Positions 1 to 4,879 of a stretch of DNA of 7,343 bases are shown in pieces (the stretch's first letter is position 1; the number at the start of each line of letters is the position of its first letter). The position numbers and the translations under genes are program-made. Origin of the DNA: Sulfurimonas sp. (GTDB lineage: Bacteria; Campylobacterota; Campylobacteria; Campylobacterales; Sulfurimonadaceae); the NCBI GenBank assembly GCA_021161305.1, contig JAGHAW010000224.1:1-7343 (forward strand), in the 5' to 3' direction. The notes beneath the pieces are model-generated. The model was not told the origin of the DNA, did no database searches, and saw nothing but the letters and a program-made list of their open reading frames with translations.

Positions 1-327
1 AAACAGAATAAATGAGTGTAAAATCGCTAAAATATATGCAACTACCCCACCAACATAACTATATATTACATCTAAATTTAAAAACAGATATATTTCAAAT
101 ATATCCTCATCAAAATAATCAAACAAAAAGATAGAAGCATAAAGAAGCAAAATATAAACAATCAAAAAGTCTTTCGTAAGTCTAAATTTGACAATATAGA
201 CAAGACAACAGACCAAAATAAGAGCTAGAAAATATAACAGATAAAAAGTCTTTAAAAAAAAGACAATTAGAAAATAGTTGATAAATAGAGAAAAAATCAC
301 TGTCACACTTTGCAACAATCTACTCAA
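1..327 (-). CDS. Partial hydrophobic membrane protein, function unknown
   Basis: An uninterrupted minus-strand reading frame runs from just inside the end of the histidine kinase gene to the window edge, about 109 codons, with its 3' end missing. The translation is dominated by Leu, Ile, Phe, Val and Tyr and gives about four hydrophobic segments (roughly residues 8-25, 28-46, 54-72 and 88-108 if counted from the TTG at 327). An acidic stretch, DYFDEDIFE, lies between segments 3 and 4. I recognise no family. The start is uncertain: there is no ATG. The TTG at 327-325 overlaps the kinase stop and would suit translational coupling, while TTG 318, GTG 306 or GTG 300 are alternatives, none with a convincing Shine-Dalgarno. 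Overlap with the kinase suggests co-expression. It could be the membrane sensor half of a larger signalling protein or a plain membrane protein; the visible part cannot decide. Confidence 0.6.
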   Translation of the reverse strand, partial: MSRLLQSVTVIFSLFINYFLIVFFLKTFYLLYFLALILVCCLVYIVKFRLTKDFLIVYILLLYASIFLFDYFDEDIFEIYLFLNLDVIYSYVGGVVAYILAILHSFILF

Positions 328-1715
328 ACCTGCTTTAATATCTCTACCACAAAAGTTGTCCCACTGCTTGAAGTCTCAACGCTAATCTTTCCATCAAACT
401 GTTTTTCAATTATAGCTTGACTCATATATAAACCAAGTCCTGTTCCATTTTTATCTTTTGTACTAAAATATGGTTCAAAAATATGTGGTAAATTATCATC
501 ACTTATACCATCTGCATTATCTCTTATAAAAATCAAAATTTTATTATCACTATCTTCTACACAAATATTGATTTTAGGTTCTTCCCTCTGCGTCGATTCA
601 AGAGCATCAACAGCATTATTTAGCAAAATCATAAGAACTTGAATAAGTTCATTTTCATATGTACTAATCATGATTTTATCTTTTTTTTCTACTAAAATTT
701 CTATACTGCTATGTTGAAGTCTTGTTAGGATAAAATTGACTGCTTTTTGTATTAACTCATATGTTTCAATAGTATGAGACTCTTTATCTGGATGAAAATA
801 TGTCTTAAAATCATCTATAGTGTTTGATAGATATATAATCGTGTTACTAATTTCACTTAATGTTTTATCTACAACTTCACAATTTACTTCTTCACCTAAA
901 AGTCTTCTAAGTTGCAGATTTGATATTTGCAGAGTAACTGTAGAAAGAGGCTGTCTCCACTGATGAGCAATCATACTTATCATTTCACCCATAATTGCCT
1001 GTTTTGATTGAGTACTTATCACTCTCTCTTTTTGTATAAGTTCATCTGCTTTATCTTGCACTTTTTTCTCTAAATATCTATTAAGTTCTCGTAACTCAAC
1101 AGTTTTATCTTTTACCTGACTTTCAAGTTTAGTATTAAAATCAAGAAGCATTTTTTGCTGTTGCAAAATCAAATCTGTTGCTTCATTCATTTTAATTTGA
1201 TAAAAGTAGACGATAACAGCTAAAATCATTAAAACCAACGATATATATATCACTTCAAATGTAGTTAATTTTACCTCTATAAAGTTTTGTATTGGTGCCA
1301 TTATCAACAAAAACATCATAGAAACAAGCCAATATATTCCATTGTTTCCTTTTTGAAAATAGAGAAGTACAATCGGATATGTAAATAACCAAGTAAATTT
1401 CATAGATTCAACATCTGTGGTATATATGATATAAGTTAGAAAGAGTGTACATTGAAGCGTTATAATCATAGTCACACTCTCAAAGGAATTTTTATATCTT
1501 CTCAGCACGAAAAAAAGTATAATATTCACCAGTACCAGAATACCCTCAAGAAGCACAAACTCAAAGAGAGTACTTAAGCTGTTTATAATAATTCCGTATA
1601 TAAAGGCAAAACTAGATGTCACCAACGCAATATTTACCATCTGATACCTGTTTCTTAAAAGCATCTCTTTTTTGGGAAAACTCCATCCACTCGTAAAAAA
1701 ATTATCTAATTTCAT
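324..1715 (-). CDS. Membrane-bound sensor histidine kinase, six TM segments
   Basis: This 463-residue kinase should autophosphorylate on a histidine and pass the phosphate to a response regulator not present here. Six hydrophobic segments fill residues about 26-172 with no large extracytoplasmic domain, so the signal is probably sensed in or at the membrane. A charged heptad-like coiled coil follows (about 184-238). The dimerisation/phosphoacceptor motif is MIAHQWRQPL, with His251. The ATPase domain shows the N box NELIQVLMILLNNAVDAL (355-372), a G1 motif DNADGI (399-404), the F box FEPYFSTK (413-420) and the G2 box GTGLGLYMS (425-433), so it looks catalytically intact. The HQWRQPL H box is common in Campylobacterota kinases. 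The start ATG lies 20 nt after the pabB stop, and its ribosome-binding region is an unusual A9G8 tract. The stop overlaps the next gene. Signal and partner are unknown. Confidence 0.93.
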   Translation of the reverse strand: MKLDNFFTSGWSFPKKEMLLRNRYQMVNIALVTSSFAFIYGIIINSLSTLFEFVLLEGILVLVNIILFFVLRRYKNSFESVTMIITLQCTLFLTYIIYTTDVESMKFTWLFTYPIVLLYFQKGNNGIYWLVSMMFLLIMAPIQNFIEVKLTTFEVIYISLVLMILAVIVYFYQIKMNEATDLILQQQKMLLDFNTKLESQVKDKTVELRELNRYLEKKVQDKADELIQKERVISTQSKQAIMGEMISMIAHQWRQPLSTVTLQISNLQLRRLLGEEVNCEVVDKTLSEISNTIIYLSNTIDDFKTYFHPDKESHTIETYELIQKAVNFILTRLQHSSIEILVEKKDKIMISTYENELIQVLMILLNNAVDALESTQREEPKINICVEDSDNKILIFIRDNADGISDDNLPHIFEPYFSTKDKNGTGLGLYMSQAIIEKQFDGKISVETSSSGTTFVVEILKQV

Positions 1716-1720
1716 GGACT

Positions 1721-1737
1721 CCCCCCCCTTTTTTTTT
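1721..1737 (-). repeat. A9G8 homopolymer tract forming the kinase ribosome-binding region
   Basis: Read on the minus strand, nine A are followed by eight G, then AGTCC and the kinase ATG. The A run begins within the pabB stop codon and the G run is the only Shine-Dalgarno-like sequence for the kinase. G tracts of this length are known slippage sites in Campylobacter and Helicobacter. Here slippage would leave both proteins intact but change the strength or spacing of the ribosome-binding site. Confidence 0.7.
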
Positions 1738-2674
1738 ATGGTAAATAAATCTTATCTAATAACTCATTATACTCTAAAGTGGCGTTACTATCCAGAGTAA
1801 TACCACCACCACTTTTGTAGGTATAGCACTCTTCGTTTTTTTCCATAAATCTAATCATAACTCCACTATCAAAACTCTCCCCATCATAAACACCGAAAAC
1901 ACCACTAAAGTAACCTCTGTCATACCCCTCAATATCTTCGATAATCTTCAAAGTAGATTTTTTAGGTGTTCCACTTATACTTCCAGCTGGCAAAAGAGAT
2001 TTCAGTATATCTCCTAGTTCCATATGCCAAGAATCATTCAACTTACCACTAATATGTGAACTAACTTGAAGAAGTTTTTTATCTCCTGCTTCTATCTCGG
2101 TCACATATCTAAATCTCTCTACTTTTACATCATTAGCCATAATTGAAAGATCATTTCTTAAAAGATCTACCACCATTATATGCTCTGCCATCTCTTTTTT
2201 ATCTTCTAAAATTTTCTCTTTTGCATCTGAAAGTGAAGAATCTATTGTCCCTTTCATAGGGTATGTGTGAATTTTACCATCTCTGATTTGAACAAATTTT
2301 TCAGGTGAAAAACAGATAAACTCATCCTTATATCTCAACTTATAGTGAGCATTGGCATGTGAATATATCTCTTTTAAAGTAAGAATGGTTTCTATCTTTG
2401 TAGGTTGAGTAAGATTTAAAAGGTAGGTGTCACCTGACTTTATTTTCTCTATAACATAATCAAATTTTTTCTTATATTCAATAAAGGACAATGGGAATTT
2501 TTTTAAAAAGTGTTCATGTTCACTTGATATAAAATTTTCATCTATCTCAAACTCAACATCTTCTTTGTTAAGATTTTCTAAAAGAATAACTTTAAAATTT
2601 TTAGCCTTAAAATCACTTATAAATAAAAAAGGCTTTCTCTCTTGTCCAAGCCTGTTTATCTCACTAAATGTCAT
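1736..2674 (-). CDS. pabB: Aminodeoxychorismate synthase component I (chorismate-utilising enzyme)
   Basis: PabB converts chorismate plus ammonia to 4-amino-4-deoxychorismate, the precursor of p-aminobenzoate and folate. The 312-residue protein carries the chorismate-binding fold signatures in order: FSPEKF (122-127), PMKGT (139-143), the HIMVVDLLRNDL helix (165-176 region), SSHISG (205-210), PAGSISGTPK (229-238) and the C-terminal GGGIT (289-293) with the acidic LEYNELLDK metal-binding region. The lysine in PMKGT (Lys141) is the PabB hallmark; anthranilate synthase TrpE has PIAGT. It is much shorter than the E. coli enzyme (about 450 residues) and lacks most of the N-terminal domain, a compact form seen in other bacteria. 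No PabA glutaminase or PabC lyase is fused or adjacent. The ATG at 2674 is chosen because GTGAGG lies 7 nt upstream, inside the palindromic element. It ends 20 nt before the kinase start. Confidence 0.9.
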   Translation of the reverse strand: MTFSEINRLGQERKPFLFISDFKAKNFKVILLENLNKEDVEFEIDENFISSEHEHFLKKFPLSFIEYKKKFDYVIEKIKSGDTYLLNLTQPTKIETILTLKEIYSHANAHYKLRYKDEFICFSPEKFVQIRDGKIHTYPMKGTIDSSLSDAKEKILEDKKEMAEHIMVVDLLRNDLSIMANDVKVERFRYVTEIEAGDKKLLQVSSHISGKLNDSWHMELGDILKSLLPAGSISGTPKKSTLKIIEDIEGYDRGYFSGVFGVYDGESFDSGVMIRFMEKNEECYTYKSGGGITLDSNATLEYNELLDKIYLP

Positions 2675-2675
2675 T

Positions 2676-2702
2676 TAAGTACCTCACCATAAAGAACCCC
2701 AA
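2676..2702. repeat. Left terminal inverted repeat of the element
   Basis: This 27-bp segment is the exact reverse complement of 2916-2942. On the minus strand it contains GGTGAGGTACTTA and thus provides the ribosome-binding site of pabB, whose ATG begins 2 nt outside the repeat. Confidence 0.95.
2682..2687 (-). promoter_or_regulatory. pabB Shine-Dalgarno inside the element's terminal repeat
   Basis: Minus-strand GTGAGG lies 7 nt before the pabB ATG and is the only good ribosome-binding site there. It belongs to the left terminal inverted repeat, so in an RNA covering the whole element it would be paired with CCUCAC from the end of pyrB (2931-2936). Confidence 0.65.
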
Positions 2703-2707
2703 TTTCA

Positions 2708-2805
2708 GCGATAAGTAAATAGCTCTAGTACTAGGCAGATTTCTGAAAGACTAGCTAGCTAATCCAAAGGAATCTAACGACGCAATAGGGCTATTTACTT
2801 ATCGC
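2708..2805. repeat. Arm A hairpin of the element
   Basis: Positions 2708-2723 pair perfectly with 2790-2805 (16 bp), extended by a G-T wobble and three further pairs. The interior can pair again: 2737-2744 with 2768-2775, eight pairs including one wobble. Its loop holds the palindrome AGCTAGCT (2753-2760), and a CTAGTACTAG palindrome sits at 2725-2734. Confidence 0.85.
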
Positions 2806-2890
2806 CCGAAGGGAAGTTTAAAAAGAAGGCTACTGCTTCGTTGAAAATCCTTGAAGCTACTAGTAGCTCCTGCGAATCTTCGTCTTGCAT
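2795..2890 (-). CDS. Possible 31-residue small ORF inside the element
   Basis: An ATG at 2890-2888 opens a 31-codon frame ending in TAA at 2797-2795. It begins MQDEDSQELL and ends NFPSGDK. A GAGGG motif lies three bases upstream of the ATG, which is close but usable. The start region is acidic and the middle hydrophobic (VAFFLNF). The frame runs through the stem of arm B and into the stem of arm A, so its codons are constrained by base pairing, and it may be a chance ORF. No family is recognised. Conservation of the frame among other copies would be needed to call it a gene. Confidence 0.2.
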   Translation of the reverse strand: MQDEDSQELLVASRIFNEAVAFFLNFPSGDK

Positions 2891-2910
2891 TAGCCCTCTT
2901 TTTAAACTTC
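2813..2910. repeat. Arm B hairpin of the element
   Basis: Positions 2813-2832 pair with 2891-2910 in 19 of 20 positions (A-C mismatch at 2827/2896). The loop contains the 14-bp palindrome AGCTACTAGTAGCT (2855-2868) and the small palindrome CGAATCTTCG. Segments at 2829-2839 can alternatively pair with 2853-2857 and 2862-2867, so more than one fold is possible inside the arm. Confidence 0.85.
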
Positions 2911-2915
2911 TGAAC

Positions 2916-2942
2916 TTGGGGTTCTTTATGGTGAGGTACTTA
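2916..2942. repeat. Right terminal inverted repeat of the element
   Basis: This is the exact reverse complement of 2676-2702. It overlaps the 3' end of pyrB: the last four sense codons (Ser-Thr-Ser-Pro) and the TAA stop of pyrB lie within it, and the Ile288 codon crosses its boundary. Confidence 0.95.
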
Positions 2943-3804
2943 TTAGTTTTTTAAGAACTGCCATTCTTACAGATACACCGTTTGAAACCTGTTCTAAAAC
3001 CTTACATCTTTTATCAGCCAAAAGTGCATCACAAATATCTATATTTCTATGAACTGGACCGGGGTGAAGAAGCACAATATCTCTATCTCCCACAAGCTCG
3101 GTAGTTATACAAAAATCACTTGCATAATCTTTTAGAGAAGCATAACTTTGAGAGGAGTGTCTCTCTGTTTGAGTTCTAAGACTCATAATAGCATCTACAT
3201 CATCTATAATACTAGCTAAAAAATGAGTTGTTTTTAGAGTTGTTTTTGGCAAAAAATGTGGAGGTGCAACTAAGATTACCTCCATCCCAAAACGAGTTAA
3301 AAGTTCTATATTTGAGTTAGCCACACGAGAATTTTTTATATCTCCGACAATCGCAATTTTTTTACCACTCAAATCACCAAAATGCTCTCTAAGAGTAAAA
3401 AGGTCTAAAAGTGCTTGAGTAGGATGTGCGTGAGCACCATCTCCGGCATTGATTATAGAAGCTTTTGTATAGTTTGAAAGTATTTTAGGAACACCTGCAT
3501 TTTTATGGCGAACTATTATGGCATGTGGACCCATAGCATCAAGATTCATAGCAGTATCTACTAAAGTTTCACCCTTTTTAGTTGAGCTTTGTGCAACATC
3601 AAGATGAACTATCTCAGCCCCAAGTCTTTTAGCCGCAATCTCAAAAGAACTTTTAGTACGAGTTGAGTTTTCAAAGAATAGCGTTATTATTATCTTATCT
3701 TGAAGTATTCTATCAAAACAACCATTACTGAACTTTTTTGCGTCAGCTAAAATCTCATCAATCTCGTCAATTGTAAAATCATCTGTACGAATTAAGTGTT
3801 GCAT
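2926..3804 (-). CDS. pyrB: Aspartate carbamoyltransferase catalytic subunit
   Basis: PyrB condenses carbamoyl phosphate with aspartate to carbamoyl-aspartate, the committed step of pyrimidine synthesis. The 292-residue length is near the family norm. Carbamoyl-phosphate contacts are visible as FFENSTRTKSSFE (43-55), the mobile-loop STKKGET (74-80, Lys76/77 matching the catalytic loop lysine), and HPTQALLDL (127-135). The aspartate domain shows KIAIVGDIKNSRVANS (149-164), SLRTQTERH (208-216) and LLHPGPVHRN (245-254). No PyrI regulatory chain or dihydroorotase gene is adjacent. The ATG is preceded by GAGAGGA at good spacing, 21 nt after the bioD stop. The C terminus is odd: residues 289-292 (STSP) and the stop are encoded by the end of the palindromic element, so the original terminus was replaced, apparently without harm because the fold is complete before that point. 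Confidence 0.95.
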   Translation of the reverse strand: MQHLIRTDDFTIDEIDEILADAKKFSNGCFDRILQDKIIITLFFENSTRTKSSFEIAAKRLGAEIVHLDVAQSSTKKGETLVDTAMNLDAMGPHAIIVRHKNAGVPKILSNYTKASIINAGDGAHAHPTQALLDLFTLREHFGDLSGKKIAIVGDIKNSRVANSNIELLTRFGMEVILVAPPHFLPKTTLKTTHFLASIIDDVDAIMSLRTQTERHSSQSYASLKDYASDFCITTELVGDRDIVLLHPGPVHRNIDICDALLADKRCKVLEQVSNGVSVRMAVLKKLISTSP

Positions 3805-3825
3805 ACTTTCCTCTCTTCATCTAAT

Positions 3826-4509
3826 TTACAAATTATACAAGACATCACAAATAGTGTCAATATTTTCATCAACTTTTAAAACTTCAAAGCCAATTTTCTC
3901 AAAATATGGTGCTGAAACTTTCTTAAAACTATTATTATAGCCCAGGCTATCCTCTCTTGCTTCGTAATTCACCTTATTTCTACAATTAAAAGCTATGGCA
4001 TGTGGAATTTGTTTCTCTAAAAGTGCTTTTGAACTAAGCAAAGTGTCATTAATACAACCAAGTGAACAATGAGTAACCAACAAAGTTGAAGCTTTAAAAC
4101 AGTTAATCAAATCTATCATCATAGTATTACCATCAATAGGAACATAAAGCCCACCAGCACCCTCAATAATTAAAATATCACATAATTTTTCAAGTTTTTC
4201 TATCGCTAAATTTAACTTTTTAAAATCAAGTGGTGTATTATTTGATGATACAAAAGGAGCAGCAGGAAGTTCATAACTAATTGGCACAATATCTTTTAAA
4301 GTTATATTTTCAAACTCACTATTCAACTCTTTTACAAATGCCAAAAGTTCACTTCCATCAGGAGCATAACCATCGACTACACCAGTCTCTATAGGCTTAA
4401 TAACACCAACCCTTAAACCACGAGAAGCAAACTCTCTTAGAAGTAATTTTGTTGTATAAGTCTTACCGATATCTGTATTTGTTGCTGTAATAAAAATTCT
4501 TTTTTTCAA
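3826..4509 (-). CDS. bioD: ATP-dependent dethiobiotin synthetase
   Basis: BioD closes the ureido ring of dethiobiotin from 7,8-diaminopelargonate, CO2 and a nucleoside triphosphate, the penultimate step of biotin synthesis. The 227-residue protein starts with the P-loop ATNTDIGKTYTT (9-20); Lys16 and Thr17 bind phosphate. VIKPIETG (36-43) carries the carbamate-site lysine Lys38, PAAPF (82-86) and IIEGAGGLYVPI (114-125) form the rest of the active site, and FNCRNK (174-179) matches the base-contacting loop. The ATNT form of the P-loop resembles Helicobacter BioD rather than the usual GTDT. The start is TTG, supported by AGGGA five bases upstream and by the P-loop position. It is the first gene of the minus-strand operon and is not next to other bio genes. 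It is probably transcribed from the promoter at 4540-4548. Confidence 0.93.
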   Translation of the reverse strand: MKKRIFITATNTDIGKTYTTKLLLREFASRGLRVGVIKPIETGVVDGYAPDGSELLAFVKELNSEFENITLKDIVPISYELPAAPFVSSNNTPLDFKKLNLAIEKLEKLCDILIIEGAGGLYVPIDGNTMMIDLINCFKASTLLVTHCSLGCINDTLLSSKALLEKQIPHAIAFNCRNKVNYEAREDSLGYNNSFKKVSAPYFEKIGFEVLKVDENIDTICDVLYNL

Positions 4510-4523
4510 AATTATCCCTAATT

Positions 4524-4532
4524 TGCTATAAT
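4524..4532 (+). promoter_or_regulatory. Extended -10 promoter for the clpS-clpA-aat operon
   Basis: TGCTATAAT is a consensus extended -10, with the hexamer at 4527-4532 and a predicted start near 4539, about 37 nt before clpS. A second TATAAT at 4536-4541 lacks the TG and is the weaker candidate. The site is the mirror image of the bioD promoter, 7 bp away. Confidence 0.7.
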
Positions 4533-4539
4533 CTCTATA

Positions 4540-4548
4540 ATTATAACA
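4540..4548 (-). promoter_or_regulatory. Extended -10 promoter for the bioD operon
   Basis: On the minus strand TGTTATAAT reads as a consensus extended -10 (TGnTATAAT), with the -10 hexamer at 4545-4540. The predicted start near 4533 would give a leader of about 24 nt before the bioD TTG. No strong -35 is visible, which is usual for Campylobacterota sigma-70 promoters. Confidence 0.7.
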
Positions 4549-4575
4549 AATTTGAGTTTACAGATAGGATAATCA

Positions 4576-4875
4576 ATGGCGACAAATACAGAGTTTGAAC
4601 TTTTAGATGAAATATCTCTAAAACATCCAAAAAAATATAAAGTTTATATCTTAAATGATGATTATACTTCTATGGATTTTGTAGTAGATGTTTTAATGAG
4701 TGTTTTTCATAAAAGCTATCAAGAAGCAGAAAATATTATGCTTGAAGTTCATAAAAAAGACAAAGGTTTATGTGGTGTTTATACCCATGAAATAGCTGAA
4801 ACAAAAGTTATGCAGGTAATTAAAAAAGCAAAAGATCACAGTTTTCCTCTAAAAGCTACAATGGAGGAAGAATAA
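4576..4875 (+). CDS. clpS: ClpS, N-degron adaptor of the ClpAP protease
   Basis: ClpS binds proteins with N-terminal Leu, Phe, Tyr or Trp and hands them to ClpA. The 99-residue protein has a short variable N-terminal extension (1-20) for ClpA, then the folded core. The N-degron pocket residues are all visible: LNDDYTSM (26-33) supplies Asn27, Asp28 and the gate Met33, equivalent to Asn34, Asp35 and Met40 of E. coli, and His59 in LEVHKKDKG matches E. coli His66. LCGVYTHEIAETK (65-77) is the family signature. The pocket therefore looks fully competent. The ATG has AGGA six bases upstream. It is first in an operon and is separated from clpA by only 4 nt. Confidence 0.96.
   Translation: MATNTEFELLDEISLKHPKKYKVYILNDDYTSMDFVVDVLMSVFHKSYQEAENIMLEVHKKDKGLCGVYTHEIAETKVMQVIKKAKDHSFPLKATMEEE
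4863..4868 (+). promoter_or_regulatory. clpA Shine-Dalgarno within the clpS 3' end
   Basis: GGAGGA lies in the last codons of clpS, 11 nt before the clpA ATG. This spacing is slightly long. Its place inside clpS suggests that clpA translation is coupled to clpS. Confidence 0.6.
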
Positions 4876-4879
4876 AATT

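Larger units (their letters stand above)
2676..2942. mobile_element. 267-bp palindromic cloverleaf element, MITE-like, inserted between pyrB and pabB
   Basis: The ends are perfect inverted repeats: 2676-2702 pairs with 2916-2942 over 27 bp, and after one mismatch five more pairs reach 2708/2910. Inside are two further long inverted repeats that stack directly on the outer stem: arm A (2708-2805) and arm B (2813-2910), with a CCC-GAA-GGG mini-hairpin (2805-2813) between them. The whole folds as a cloverleaf on either strand. It is more GC-rich (about 40% by hand count over 2701-2940) than the flanking genes and has five CTAG tetramers. The ends can be read as AGTACC...GGTACT flanked by TA on both sides, as expected for an IS630/Tc1/mariner-type TA target duplication, but a palindromic TA is weak evidence. 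No transposase is encoded, so if mobile it moved in trans. A structured RNA or a REP-like repeat is the alternative. A family name cannot be given from sequence alone. Confidence 0.8.
4520..4552. repeat. Dyad-symmetric divergent promoter core
   Basis: Positions 4520-4532 and 4540-4552 are inverted repeats of the form AATTTGyTATAAT, matching in 12 of 13 positions with a 7-bp spacer. The two extended -10 elements are therefore mirror copies, and the polymerase footprints for the two directions would overlap almost completely. Confidence 0.8.

Noticed and set aside
1736..2674. Anthranilate or isochorismate synthase instead of PabB
   Set aside because: The PMKGT motif with its lysine is typical of PabB, while TrpE carries PIAGT; no trp or menaquinone genes are adjacent.
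2676..2942. Simple Rho-independent terminator between pyrB and pabB
   Set aside because: The stems are far longer than a terminator hairpin, and no GC-rich short stem is followed by a U run in either direction; the cloverleaf architecture fits better.
2676..2942. CRISPR array, tRNA or known riboswitch
   Set aside because: There are no regularly spaced direct repeats, no tRNA arms or anticodon pattern of the right size, and no riboswitch core I recognise; the repeats are inverted and nested.
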